This document shows positions 48,841 through 58,144 of a stretch of 64,000 nucleotides of DNA, piece by piece. The stretch comes from Labrenzia sp. PHM005 (lineage in GTDB: Bacteria > Pseudomonadota > Alphaproteobacteria > Rhizobiales > Stappiaceae), in the NCBI RefSeq assembly GCF_006517275.1, contig NZ_CP041191.1, forward strand, positions 3,467,001 to 3,531,000, in the 5' to 3' direction. Numbering within the stretch: the first letter of the stretch is position 1; every line of letters begins with the position of its first letter. The position numbers and the translations under genes are program-made. The notes under the pieces are model-generated. The model was not told where the DNA came from. It was given only the letters and a program-made list of their open reading frames with translations, and ran no database searches.

Positions 48841-48944
48841 GCTATGCGCAAAACTTAATTCTATCTGCAGCGCCGAACCCACGTCTAGTCTGAAAAGAAA
48901 ACGGGAGATAACAAAAAAATATCACCTACCAGGAGACGGGTATC

Positions 48945-49976
48945 ATGACGCATTGGGGACTTAACCGCCGGCATATGTTGCAGGGACTTGGGGCAACCGC
49001 CGGACTGGCGACAGCAGGTACATTCTTTTCAATCAAACCATCGAAAGCGGCCGATTTCAAAATCAGGATGCAGCTTGGCTGGCTGGCATCCAACGGGATT
49101 CTGGGCGAGGTCATGGCGGACAAGCTTGGCTATTTCGCCGAAGAAGGTCTTGAACTTGAGATCGTACCGGGCGGACCGAACATCGATGGGGTTGCCTCTG
49201 TTGCCTCCGGGGCGAACAATTTCGGCTCCATCTCGTCCTCGCCATCGCTCATGCTGGCACGCTCTGCCGGCCTGCCGATCAAATGCGTCGCCGCCGGATA
49301 TCAGCAGCACCCGTTCACCTATTTTTCCATGGAAAGAAATCCGGTGCACAAGCCGGAGGATCTGATCGGCAAGAAAGTCGCAACGCAAGGCACCGCAAGG
49401 ATCTTGCTGCGGGCGCTTCTGGCCAAGAACGGCATCGACGAAGATCAGGTTGAAGTGTCGGTGATGGGCGGTGATATGGCACCGCTGAAAGTCGGTCAGG
49501 TCGACGTCGCAACTGGCTGGCAGACCAATGTCGGTGCGCTGTCCGTTCTGGGCGACGAGCGGGTCGACATGAAGCTTTGGGACGCAGGCATCCAGCTTTA
49601 TGCCAATCCCTATTACACCACGGATGATGTCCTACAAGAAAATAGCGACAAGGTTGCTGCCGCCATCCGGGCCATTTCGCGCGGCTGGGGAGCCGTTTAC
49701 GAAAACCCTGCTGCGGGTGTCGATGCGTTGGTCGAGCGGTATCCAAACCTCGACAAGGACAGTGAGATGAAAGCCGTCGATCTGGTGCTCGGCTTTTCCT
49801 TCAATGACAAGACCAAGGCGGGGGGCTGGGGAGTTATGAACCCGGACAATTGGCGGGAGCAGATCTACACCTACGAAGCTCTCGGACAATTCACCAACGG
49901 TGCACCGGACCTGTCGGACATCATGACTTTGGACATTCTGGAAGCGACCAAAGATGTCCGTCCAACATTTGGCTGA
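48945..49976 (+). CDS. ABC transporter substrate-binding protein, NMT1/SsuA-like
   Basis: A 343-residue exported receptor. The N-terminus has a Tat-like signal NRRHMLQGLG followed by a hydrophobic stretch, cleaved near SKA-AD. The mature start IRMQLGWLASNGILGEVMADKLGYFAEEGL fits the NMT1/THI5 and SsuA family that binds sulfonates, pyrimidines or thiamine precursors. GGAGACGGG before the ATG is a good ribosome site. First gene of the operon; ligand unknown but probably anionic and heterocyclic or sulfonate-like (inference). Confidence 0.9.
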   Translation: MTHWGLNRRHMLQGLGATAGLATAGTFFSIKPSKAADFKIRMQLGWLASNGILGEVMADKLGYFAEEGLELEIVPGGPNIDGVASVASGANNFGSISSSPSLMLARSAGLPIKCVAAGYQQHPFTYFSMERNPVHKPEDLIGKKVATQGTARILLRALLAKNGIDEDQVEVSVMGGDMAPLKVGQVDVATGWQTNVGALSVLGDERVDMKLWDAGIQLYANPYYTTDDVLQENSDKVAAAIRAISRGWGAVYENPAAGVDALVERYPNLDKDSEMKAVDLVLGFSFNDKTKAGGWGVMNPDNWREQIYTYEALGQFTNGAPDLSDIMTLDILEATKDVRPTFG

Positions 49977-50775
49977 CGTTGCGGACTTGCATCCGCAACA
50001 GGATTTGGCAAGCCGCAGCGTTGCGGCCTGCCTGTCCAAAGCCTCGGTGAAATTCGGTCATTTCACTGCCCTTGAAGACATCAGCCTAGACATTGGCGAA
50101 GGCGAGTTCTGGACCATCCTCGGGCCGTCCGGGTGTGGCAAATCCACAATGCTACGGCTCGTTTCCGATTTGGTGCCGGCGGCGACAGGACAGGTCGAAA
50201 TTCTCGGTAAGACCACTGAGGCCGCCCGGCTGGCGCGTGAATTCGCGTTTGTCTTTCAAGATGCAACGCTTCTGCCTTGGCGCAGTGCCTTGCAGAATGT
50301 CGAATTGCCGCTGGAAATTGGCCGCAAGCGCGGCGTCAAGATCCCGACGTCCGACAGAAGCCCGCGCGAACTTTTGGAACTTGTCGGCCTGAAGGGACGT
50401 GAGGATGCGCTTCCGCACGAGCTCTCCGGCGGCATGCGCCAGCGGGTGGCGATCGCAAGGGCGCTTGTCTGCAAGCCGAAACTCCTGCTCATGGACGAGC
50501 CGTTTGGTGCACTCGATGAGATGACGCGGGACCGGTTGAACCTGCAGCTCCGGGACATCTGGCAGGAAACCGGTGTCACGATCCTATTTGTCACTCACTC
50601 GATACCGGAAGCAGTGTTCCTCGGGCAGAAGGTTTTGATGCTTCGGGCAAATCCGGGCCGGGTGAAAGACGTCGTGGACATTGATCTTCCAGCAGACCGG
50701 CACGTCGCCTTGCGGGAAACTCCGGAATTCAACCGGTATTGCGGCCAGCTCCGCCAACTTCTGGAGGACTGCTGA
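49954..50775 (+). CDS. ABC transporter ATP-binding protein, SsuB/TauB-like
   Basis: A 273-residue ABC ATPase whose start overlaps the receptor gene by 23 bases. The Walker A is GPSGCGKST, the Q-loop VFQDATLLPWRSALQNV, the signature LSGGMRQRVAIARAL and Walker B LLLMDEPFGALDE. The LLPWR form of the Q-loop is characteristic of the nitrate/sulfonate/taurine branch. It ends with TGATG overlap to the permease gene. Confidence 0.94.
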   Translation: MSVQHLADVADLHPQQDLASRSVAACLSKASVKFGHFTALEDISLDIGEGEFWTILGPSGCGKSTMLRLVSDLVPAATGQVEILGKTTEAARLAREFAFVFQDATLLPWRSALQNVELPLEIGRKRGVKIPTSDRSPRELLELVGLKGREDALPHELSGGMRQRVAIARALVCKPKLLLMDEPFGALDEMTRDRLNLQLRDIWQETGVTILFVTHSIPEAVFLGQKVLMLRANPGRVKDVVDIDLPADRHVALRETPEFNRYCGQLRQLLEDC

Positions 50776-51578
50776 TGTCTTTGGCGCAAGTTTCCGCAGA
50801 ACTGGATGACAAGAAGTCCGGCCGGAACGACCTGATCTATAAACGGGCCGTCAATGCCGCGATCCCGATTGGGACAGCCGTCTCCTTGCTGCTGATCTGG
50901 CAGCTCGGGGTGCGTTTGTTCGAGGTGCCGACGTACATCGCACCAGCGCCGACGGATGTCCTGGCCGTATTTGTGAATGAATTCGCGCTGTTATCGCGGA
51001 ATTTCTGGCCGACGCTGATCGAAAGCCTGTCCGGATTTGTCGTCGGCAATCTGGCAGCGATTATGATCGCCATCGCCTTCGTACACAGCAGGACGATCGA
51101 AAAGGCGTTCTTTCCGATCGCCGTCTTTATCAACACGATCCCCATTCTGGCGATCGCACCGATCCTGGTGCTGATTTTCGGTGCCGGCATGACGGCAAAG
51201 GTCGTTATTGCTGCTTTGATCTGTTTCTTCCCGACCCTGGTAAATATGGTTCGGGGGCTTCAGTCCGTCTCGCCGCAAACCTTGGAACTCGCCCGGATCC
51301 TGTCCGCGTCCAAGGCAGAAGTGTTCTGGAAAATCAGGCTGCCGTCCTCACTGCCGTTCCTGTTTTCGGCTTTGAAGATTGCCGCGACCACCTGCGTGAT
51401 CGGAGCAATCGTCGGGGAGTGGATCGGAGCGGATGTCGGCCTCGGCGCCCTTATCATCGACAGCACCTTCAACTTCCGCTCACCGCTTCTCTACGCAACC
51501 GTTTTCGTTTCTTCCGGCCTGTCGGTGCTGTTGTTCACCGCAGTTTCGGTCGCCGAGAAACTTGTCATTCGCTGGTAG
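50775..51578 (+). CDS. ABC transporter permease, SsuC/TauC-like
   Basis: A 267-residue inner-membrane protein. The ATG at 50775 overlaps the ATPase stop by one base, so translation is coupled; a longer frame from 50739 is not needed. About six membrane helices are seen, with the EAA-type loop ELARILSASKAEVFWKIRLP that docks on the ATPase. Family: binding-protein-dependent transport inner membrane component. Confidence 0.94.
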   Translation: MSLAQVSAELDDKKSGRNDLIYKRAVNAAIPIGTAVSLLLIWQLGVRLFEVPTYIAPAPTDVLAVFVNEFALLSRNFWPTLIESLSGFVVGNLAAIMIAIAFVHSRTIEKAFFPIAVFINTIPILAIAPILVLIFGAGMTAKVVIAALICFFPTLVNMVRGLQSVSPQTLELARILSASKAEVFWKIRLPSSLPFLFSALKIAATTCVIGAIVGEWIGADVGLGALIIDSTFNFRSPLLYATVFVSSGLSVLLFTAVSVAEKLVIRW

Positions 51579-51628
51579 TCGGCCCACCCGCCGCCAGCCG
51601 TTCAAAATCGAAACAAGGAACAAGAAAT

Positions 51629-52996
51629 ATGGCAGAGCGTCATACAGAAACTGTTCAAACAGAGGGCGCACAGATCCCGGTCGTTGCCACTTGTGACGTC
51701 GTCGTCATTGGCGCTGGACCGGCAGGTCATGCAGCTGCCGTTTCTGCGGCCCGCAACGGAGCTTCCGTAACCCTACTTGAACGCTATCATCATCTCGGCG
51801 GTATGGCGTCCGGCGGCATGGTGCTTGTGCTCGACGACATGGTCAATGACGGCAATGAAATCGTCACAACGGGCATCGTCAGCGAATTTGTGGACCGGAT
51901 GGAACGTCAGGACGCTGCAGTTTATCCGCCGCCTGAAGAGTGCCAGACCAATTGGGAGATGTGGCAGAAATGGTCCCGCTGGGGCTGCATCGACTTCCAC
52001 AAGGCGATGATGCCGCAACCGATCATCCATGCCGTTGCCTTTGATCCGGATGCTTGGAAACGGGTGAGCTTGGACATGGTTGTGGAGGCAAACGTCAATC
52101 TGCGCACCCACAGCTGGTTTTGCGATGTTCTGATGGAAGGCGGCCAGATCACCGGCGTGATCGCCCAAACCAAACTCGGCCGCCAGGCAATTCGGGCGAA
52201 ATATGTTGTCGACGCCACCGGGGATCTGGATGTCGGTGTCGCAGCCGGTGCGGAGTACACAGACGGCCAATACATCGTCACGACCGTGTTCCGCATGGCC
52301 AATGTCGATACCGACAAGGCAATCGCCTTCGAGTTTTCAGATCCGGAGGAATACAAGAAACTGGATCGCGAAGCCCGGCGGCGGATTGGTGGCGCTTGGG
52401 GCATGTGGTGGCTGAAGACACCAATCCCCGGAATTGTGTGGTGCAACTGTCCGCATATGCCGGGCTATGACGGGCTTTCGGTCGAGGACATGGTTGCCTC
52501 TGAAATCGAGGGCCGGGAGCGGATGATGAAGCTTCATCAGTTCGCAAAGGAAAACATCCCGGGCTTTGAAAATGCCACCATGCTGGGGGCGGCCGAGCAG
52601 ATGGGTATCCGGCAAACGCGGCTTCTCCAAGGTGAATATGTCGTCACCAAGGATGATGTGAAATCGCGCCGGTATTTTGAAGACACCGTTTGCCGCGGCC
52701 GGGACTATTACACACCATACCGGGCACTGCTTCCGAAGGGCATCGACAATTTGATCGTCGCTGGCCGCCACTACTCCGTTGAGAGCGATGCCCAGAAACT
52801 GTCGCGCGAAATTCCGCCCTGCATGGCGCAAGGGGAGGCGGCCGGTGTTGCTGCGGCGCTGGCCCTAAATGGGGATGTCCCGCTCCGGATGGTTGATCAC
52901 AGGGCAATCCAGAAACAGATGCGCGCCCAGGGGGCTGACCCGGGAGACAAACCGTCGGCAAACGCATTGATCGAAGATCACGTCGCGGCGGAATAA
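51629..52996 (+). CDS. FAD-dependent oxidoreductase
   Basis: A 455-residue flavoprotein. The dinucleotide fold VVVIGAGPAGHAAAVSAA is at about residues 25-42, with acidic LLE 20 residues on that binds the ribose. A second Gly-rich part is in VDATGDLDVGVAAGA, and a C-terminal FAD block is IDNLIVAGRHYSVES. It fits the FAD_oxidored (PF12831-like) group. It likely oxidises the imported substrate early in the pathway, perhaps passing electrons to the ferredoxin encoded three genes downstream. I chose the ATG at 51629, near AAGGAA, over an upstream frame inside the permease gene. Confidence 0.88.
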   Translation: MAERHTETVQTEGAQIPVVATCDVVVIGAGPAGHAAAVSAARNGASVTLLERYHHLGGMASGGMVLVLDDMVNDGNEIVTTGIVSEFVDRMERQDAAVYPPPEECQTNWEMWQKWSRWGCIDFHKAMMPQPIIHAVAFDPDAWKRVSLDMVVEANVNLRTHSWFCDVLMEGGQITGVIAQTKLGRQAIRAKYVVDATGDLDVGVAAGAEYTDGQYIVTTVFRMANVDTDKAIAFEFSDPEEYKKLDREARRRIGGAWGMWWLKTPIPGIVWCNCPHMPGYDGLSVEDMVASEIEGRERMMKLHQFAKENIPGFENATMLGAAEQMGIRQTRLLQGEYVVTKDDVKSRRYFEDTVCRGRDYYTPYRALLPKGIDNLIVAGRHYSVESDAQKLSREIPPCMAQGEAAGVAAALALNGDVPLRMVDHRAIQKQMRAQGADPGDKPSANALIEDHVAAE

Positions 52997-53007
52997 CAGA
53001 GGCCTAC

Positions 53008-54174
53008 ATGTCAGAGAAAATAATGCCGCTCGATGGCGTTCGTGTCATCGACTTCACCCAAGTTATGCTTGGTCCCTGCGCCACCCAGACCCTCGGGGAC
53101 TTTGGTGCAGACGTCATCAAGATCGAACGTCCGGGGGCCGGTGACCTTAGCCGTGGTTTCTACGGCGTGGTCACCGAAGAAGCGACCAACAATGCGGTTT
53201 TCGCATCACTGAACCGCAACAAACGCTCAGTCGTCATCGACACCAAATCGCCTGATGGACACCAAAAGATCCTGGATCTTATCAAGACTGCGGATGTGGT
53301 CGTTGACAATTTCCGTGCTGGCGTAATGGACCGCCTGGGTTTTGGTTATGACGCTTTGGAGAAAATCAACCCGAGGATCATCTGCGCATCGGGAACCGGA
53401 TTCGGGTCCACAGGCCCCTACGCCCATAAGGGCGGTCAGGATGTCTTGGCCCAGGCCATGACCGGGGTGATGGAGAAAACCCAAGATCCGTCAATCCCCA
53501 AATCGATCTATCCAACCACCTTGTGTGATTACTCAGCCGGCATGCATCTCGTGCAAGGCGTTCTTGCAGCGTTGTTGATGCGGGATAAAACAGGTCGTGG
53601 TCAAAAGGTTGAGGTGTCCCTTTACGACAGCATGATCGCCATGCAGATGCAGGAAGCTGCGCAGTGGTCAAAACACCGGGATGTGCTGAACTGGGCGGCC
53701 ATGCCGCTGACCGGCGTTTTCGACGCGACAGACGGGGCAATCGTTATTGTCGGCGCTTTCAAGGCAAATCCCTTGCAGGACATCTGTACAGCGCTCGAAA
53801 TCGAAGACCTGTCTCCGGAGTATCCGACGTTGGATATTCAGCGGAAAAATAAGCCCTATCTTCAGCAGCGCTTTAGGGAGGCCATCGCCGGCAACTCTTG
53901 TGCTTATTGGCTGGATCGTTTGGAAGCTCAGGATCTTCTGTGCGCGCCTGTGCGTTCGCTGGGCGATGCACTGGATGATCCGCAGACCAAGATCAACGGC
54001 ATGTTGCACACCATTCAGCATCCGGTCATCGGCGAGCTCACACTTGCCGGTTCGCCGGTTCACCTGAGTGATGCACCGCTCACCGTCCGCCATCTCCCGC
54101 CGCGGCTGGGGGAACACACAGACGAGGTGCTTCACGAGTTGGCCGCGCTTCTGGCGCATGAGGCTGCCGAATGA
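53008..54174 (+). CDS. Class III CoA-transferase (CaiB/BaiF family)
   Basis: A 388-residue enzyme that moves CoA between carboxylates. It opens with LDGVRVIDFTQVMLGPCATQ and has GFGSTGPYAHKGGQDVLAQA and the probable catalytic Asp174 in TLCDYSAGMH. The VEVSLYDS block is usual. In this operon it probably activates the substrate acid as a CoA thioester for the following hydratase. Its stop overlaps the next start (ATGA). Confidence 0.93.
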   Translation: MSEKIMPLDGVRVIDFTQVMLGPCATQTLGDFGADVIKIERPGAGDLSRGFYGVVTEEATNNAVFASLNRNKRSVVIDTKSPDGHQKILDLIKTADVVVDNFRAGVMDRLGFGYDALEKINPRIICASGTGFGSTGPYAHKGGQDVLAQAMTGVMEKTQDPSIPKSIYPTTLCDYSAGMHLVQGVLAALLMRDKTGRGQKVEVSLYDSMIAMQMQEAAQWSKHRDVLNWAAMPLTGVFDATDGAIVIVGAFKANPLQDICTALEIEDLSPEYPTLDIQRKNKPYLQQRFREAIAGNSCAYWLDRLEAQDLLCAPVRSLGDALDDPQTKINGMLHTIQHPVIGELTLAGSPVHLSDAPLTVRHLPPRLGEHTDEVLHELAALLAHEAAE

Positions 54175-54944
54175 GCGTTGCTTTCGAAATCTCCGGAAAT
54201 CTTGCGCGGGTAACCATCAACCGGCCAGACAGCTTGAATGCGGTCGATACGGCCACCCATGCAAGACTTGGCGAGATCTGGACGGAAATCGAAACCAATC
54301 CCGATATCCGTTGCGCTGTTCTGACCGGTGCGGGATCCAAGGCGTTTTGCGCAGGTGCTGATCTCAAAGAAAACACCGGTCTCTCCGGTGTGGACTATTG
54401 GAAGGGCATCAGCGGCGCCGGATTTCCCGGAATTGCGCTCCGGCAGATGTCGACACCGGTCATTGCACGGGTGAATGGCCTTGCCCTTGGGGGCGGGCTG
54501 GAAATGGTTCTTGGGTGTGACATTGTCATTGCCGCAACGACCGCCCGTTTCGGACTGCCAGAGGCCAAGGTCGGGCGGGTGCCGCTCGATGGCGGCATGG
54601 TTTTGCTGCAACGTCTTATTCCCCGGAACATTGCTCTGGGCATGATGATGACCGGACGGTTGATCGATACCGAGGCGCTTAAGCCTTATGGCCTGTTGAA
54701 TTCGGTCGTGCCGCCTGAAGACCTTGATGATGAGGTCGACCGTTGGGTGCAGGATCTCTTGGCCTGTGCCCCGCTCAGCTTGAAAGCCATCAAGGCCGTG
54801 TCCCGGCAGACCGCGCATTTGCCGCTACAGGACGCTTATCAGTATCCATCGGAAGAGCTGGTTGCGGCCCTCTTGTCAGAGGACGCAGACGAAGGGCCGG
54901 CCGCATTCCGGGAAAAGCGGCCACCGGTCTGGAAAGGGCACTGA
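54171..54944 (+). CDS. Enoyl-CoA hydratase/isomerase
   Basis: A 257-residue crotonase-fold enzyme. The oxyanion-hole loop is AFCAGADLKEN and the second part LALGGGLEM; the likely catalytic glutamates are Glu111 and Glu131 (GLPEAKVGRVPLDGG). It should hydrate, isomerise or cleave the CoA thioester made by the preceding CoA-transferase. Confidence 0.93.
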   Translation: MSVAFEISGNLARVTINRPDSLNAVDTATHARLGEIWTEIETNPDIRCAVLTGAGSKAFCAGADLKENTGLSGVDYWKGISGAGFPGIALRQMSTPVIARVNGLALGGGLEMVLGCDIVIAATTARFGLPEAKVGRVPLDGGMVLLQRLIPRNIALGMMMTGRLIDTEALKPYGLLNSVVPPEDLDDEVDRWVQDLLACAPLSLKAIKAVSRQTAHLPLQDAYQYPSEELVAALLSEDADEGPAAFREKRPPVWKGH

Positions 54945-54948
54945 CCCG

Positions 54949-55296
54949 ATGACCCTCGTAATCACCAGCGCTTGCATTGATGTCAAAGACGGCATTTGCA
55001 CGACTGCGTGTCCAGTCGATTGCATTTATGAGGGGGAGCGCATGTTCTACATCCACCCCACAGAGTGCATCGAGTGCGGCATGTGCGAGAGCATTTGCCC
55101 GGTGGACGCCATTCGTTATGCCGATGAGGTTGAAGACGATGAACGGCCCTTCTTGGCGCTGAATGCGGCGGCGTTTCGAAATGCGTCCGGCACACTCTCA
55201 GAACCGGGCGGATGGTCAAAAGCGGATGCCCCGCTTTCCGACCCGTCAGAACTGACCGAACTTGCCAAACATTATTCCAAAGAAAAGGTTGCCTGA
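54949..55296 (+). CDS. 7Fe-type ferredoxin
   Basis: A 115-residue iron-sulfur protein like FdxA. The first cluster motif has Cys9, Cys17, Cys21-Pro and Cys25 in the C-x7-C-x3-CP spacing of a 3Fe-4S or mixed site; the second is CIECGMCESICP, a standard 4Fe-4S motif. A C-terminal extension of about 50 residues follows. I chose the ATG at 54949, four bases after the hydratase stop. It is probably the electron carrier for the operon's FAD enzyme. The stop overlaps the next start (TGATG). Confidence 0.92.
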   Translation: MTLVITSACIDVKDGICTTACPVDCIYEGERMFYIHPTECIECGMCESICPVDAIRYADEVEDDERPFLALNAAAFRNASGTLSEPGGWSKADAPLSDPSELTELAKHYSKEKVA

Positions 55297-56168
55297 TGGA
55301 CGGCGTGATTGCAGCGGTGCCAACCCCGGTTGGCAAAGATTTGTCTCCGATGCAGGAGCCATTCCTCGAACATTGCCGGTGGGCGCTAGATAACGGCTGT
55401 GATGGTTTAAATATCCTGGGGTCTACGGGCGAAGCCAACTCATTCGATACTGCGACCCGGAAACAAATTATGGGGTGGGCTGCAGAAGGTTTGCCGCAAG
55501 ACAAATTGATGGTCGGAACGGGAACACCGTCGCTTCGGGAGACGATTGATCTTACGGTCCATGCGGACGAATTGGGGTATTCCGTCGCGCTTGTTCTTCC
55601 GCCTTATTATTACAAACCCGTTGATCCGGCCGGTTTGAAAAGTTGGTATATCGCACTTCACGATGCTCTCGGCGCACGGAAAATACAGATCTATTTCTAT
55701 AATTTCCCGCAGATGACCGGGCTCACAATCCCGGTGGACTTGATTGCAGACCTTGCGTCGCTGGCGCCAGACCGGTTTGCCGGGATCAAGGATTCTTCAG
55801 GTGATCTTGATTATTGCCGAGCCATCGTCGCTGCAGCTCCGGCTTTGCAGGTGTTTCCAAGTTCAGAAACCGCGCTCCAATCTGCGGCGACAGACGGCTT
55901 TGCCGGGTGTATCTCCGCCAGTGTGAATACCACAGCGCCCTTAGCCGCGCAGGTTTGGTCAGAACGGTCTGCGCCGCCCCAGGAAATCTGTAACGAGATC
56001 GCCAGACAGCGTGGTTTGCTCGCCGGATCGCGCCTGGTCCCGATAGTCAAGTTTCTGGCAGCAGCACGATCCGGGAATGAGGATTGGCGAACAGTCTTGC
56101 CTCCGTTCACCGCGCTGACTGGGGTAGAGGGAAAAGTCCTTCAGCAAGACCTCGGTCAGACAGTTTGA
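55296..56168 (+). CDS. DapA-family aldolase or dehydratase
   Basis: A 290-residue class I lyase of the dihydrodipicolinate synthase/N-acetylneuraminate lyase family. The Schiff-base lysine is Lys165 (FAGIKDSSGD) and the catalytic Tyr is Tyr135 (IYFYNFP). The carboxylate loop reads GSTGEA where true DapA has GTTGE. With the aldehyde dehydrogenase two genes on, it probably cleaves or dehydrates a 2-oxo acid intermediate rather than making lysine. Relatives include hydroxyproline and sugar-acid catabolic enzymes. Confidence 0.92.
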   Translation: MDGVIAAVPTPVGKDLSPMQEPFLEHCRWALDNGCDGLNILGSTGEANSFDTATRKQIMGWAAEGLPQDKLMVGTGTPSLRETIDLTVHADELGYSVALVLPPYYYKPVDPAGLKSWYIALHDALGARKIQIYFYNFPQMTGLTIPVDLIADLASLAPDRFAGIKDSSGDLDYCRAIVAAAPALQVFPSSETALQSAATDGFAGCISASVNTTAPLAAQVWSERSAPPQEICNEIARQRGLLAGSRLVPIVKFLAAARSGNEDWRTVLPPFTALTGVEGKVLQQDLGQTV

Positions 56169-56170
56169 TC

Positions 56171-56626
56171 ATGGCCGAAGACCACAAATGGACTCAGCGT
56201 TTTATGGCGCTGTGTGATCAGATCGCATCCTGGTCGGAAGATCCGCACTTTCAGGTCGGATGTATCATCGCGTCGCCCGCAGGCCGGGAAATCCGGTCCA
56301 CCGGATACAATGGTTTTCCGCGCGGGGTGTCTGCGGCAGATCCAGCGCGGTTCGACCGGGACAGCGGCGAAAAGTTCTACTGGTTCGAACATGCGGAACG
56401 GAACGCGATTTACAACGCGGCACGCGCGGGCATTTGCCTGTCCGGCTGTACGCTGTATGTCAACCGCTTCCCATGTGCCGATTGCGGCCGCGCAATCATT
56501 CAGGCCGGCATTCCCCGCATCGTTGCTCCGCCCATTCCACAGGCCGATGGAGCCCTAGACTACAGTTTTCAGGTTTCGCGGCAGATGCTGCGTGAAGCCG
56601 GTGTTCAGATTATCGAATTCAAGTGA
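56171..56626 (+). CDS. Zinc-dependent deaminase, dCMP/cytidine type
   Basis: A 151-residue enzyme with the deaminase zinc site: His74-Ala-Glu76 (HAERNAIYN) and Pro-Cys102-x-x-Cys105 (PCADCG). The pattern is closest to the dCMP deaminase branch, with GYNGFPRGV after the first strand. Being inside a catabolic operon suggests that it deaminates a small nitrogen compound of the pathway rather than dCMP. The ATG at 56171, two bases after the lyase stop, is chosen. Confidence 0.9.
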   Translation: MAEDHKWTQRFMALCDQIASWSEDPHFQVGCIIASPAGREIRSTGYNGFPRGVSAADPARFDRDSGEKFYWFEHAERNAIYNAARAGICLSGCTLYVNRFPCADCGRAIIQAGIPRIVAPPIPQADGALDYSFQVSRQMLREAGVQIIEFK

Positions 56627-56635
56627 GGATTAAGA

Positions 56636-58144
56636 ATGGTTAGAAGTCAGTCGCTGGTCGCTGGAGAGTGGCTCGCATCGGAGACGGTCTTTTCGAACGA
56701 CCCTGTCAGCGGCGAGCCGGATCAGTTTTCGGCCGGGACGGCCGAGATGATTTCCAAAGCCTGTGAAGCTGCGGAAGAAGCCTTTTGGAGCTTCGGCTAT
56801 TCTTCCCGTGCAGACCGGGCCGCGTTTCTGCGCTCTGTTGCCGAGCACATCGATGCGCTGGGCGCGGAGATTACGGCGATGGGCATGAAGGAAACCGGTT
56901 TGCCAGAAGCCCGGCTTGAGGGCGAGCGGGGACGGACGGTCGCGCAGTTTCAGCTGTTTGCAGACCACATCGAATCGGGCGATTATCTCGACACGCGCCA
57001 CGAGCCCGCACTGCCGGACCGCGCACCGTTGCCCAGACCGGATCTCCGGCTCGTGCAAAGGCCGATCGGGCCTGTTGCTGTTTTCGGCGCCTCCAATTTT
57101 CCGCTGGCCTTTTCGACAGCAGGTGGGGATACCGCTTCTGCGCTTGCTGCTGGCTGTCCGGTGGTCGTGAAAGGCCATCCGGCCCATCCAGGGCTTTCCA
57201 GCCTGATTGCCCAAGCCTTTGACGCGGCAATAAAAGCGACCGGAGTCCATCCGGGCGTTTTCAGCATGGTGCATGATGGCGGCAATGTTGTCGGGGAAAC
57301 ACTTGTCAAACATCCTCTGATTTCAGCAGTCGGCTTTACCGGATCTTTGCGCGGCGGGCGCGCGTTGTTCGATCTTTGCGCGAGGCGGCCAGACCCAATC
57401 CCGTTTTTTGGTGAACTGGGATCGATAAATCCGATGTTCGTCTTGCCGAATGCAATGGCCGCCCGCGGCAAAGACATTGCCAAGAACTGGGCGGGTTCAC
57501 TGACGCAAGGTGCCGGTCAGTTCTGTACTAACCCTGGTGTTGCAGTTGTCCTGGATGGCTCAGAGGCCCAAGCCTTTGCAAAGTCCGCAGTAGAAGCACT
57601 TGGCGCAATCGCACCGCAGACCATGCTGACCGGTGGGATCGCAGCTGCGTTCCAATCCGGACGTGGTCGGATGCGCGCGCATCCCAATGTTCAGGTACTG
57701 ACTTTAGGGCAGGACACCGGCCGAAATGCATCCCCTTGTCTCTTATCCACCACTGCGGAGTCATGGCTTAACAATGAAGATTTGGGGGAGGAGGTATTCG
57801 GCCCCCTTGGTCTCATTGTTGTTGCCCGCGATGTACAGGAGATGCTGTCAATTGCCAGAAGACTGCACGGGCAACTGACCTGCACCTTGCATTCTGACAC
57901 GGAAGATTTCGGCCTCGCCAAAAGCCTACTTCCAATCCTGGAGCGCAAGGCTGGCCGGTTGCTGGCAAACGGGTTCCCGACCGGTGTTGAAGTGTGCAGC
58001 GCCATGGTGCATGGCGGGCCTTATCCAGCCTCAACCAACTTTGGCGCAACGGCTGTCGGTACTCTGGCCATCCGGCGTTTCCTGCGGCCGGTGTGCTACC
58101 AGGATATTCCAGCCGAGATTCTGCCAGAAGATCTGAGGTATTGA
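56636..58144 (+). CDS. Aldehyde dehydrogenase, 2-oxoglutarate semialdehyde type
   Basis: A 502-residue NAD(P)-linked aldehyde dehydrogenase. Catalytic Cys297 (GAGQFCTNPG) and Glu260 (FFGELGSINP) are present with VFGASNFPLAFS at the cofactor site. The FGELGSINP block and length match the group of alpha-ketoglutarate semialdehyde dehydrogenases, though related substrates are possible. It is the last gene of the ten-gene operon, which fits oxidation of the aldehyde released by the DapA-like lyase. Confidence 0.93.
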   Translation: MVRSQSLVAGEWLASETVFSNDPVSGEPDQFSAGTAEMISKACEAAEEAFWSFGYSSRADRAAFLRSVAEHIDALGAEITAMGMKETGLPEARLEGERGRTVAQFQLFADHIESGDYLDTRHEPALPDRAPLPRPDLRLVQRPIGPVAVFGASNFPLAFSTAGGDTASALAAGCPVVVKGHPAHPGLSSLIAQAFDAAIKATGVHPGVFSMVHDGGNVVGETLVKHPLISAVGFTGSLRGGRALFDLCARRPDPIPFFGELGSINPMFVLPNAMAARGKDIAKNWAGSLTQGAGQFCTNPGVAVVLDGSEAQAFAKSAVEALGAIAPQTMLTGGIAAAFQSGRGRMRAHPNVQVLTLGQDTGRNASPCLLSTTAESWLNNEDLGEEVFGPLGLIVVARDVQEMLSIARRLHGQLTCTLHSDTEDFGLAKSLLPILERKAGRLLANGFPTGVEVCSAMVHGGPYPASTNFGATAVGTLAIRRFLRPVCYQDIPAEILPEDLRY

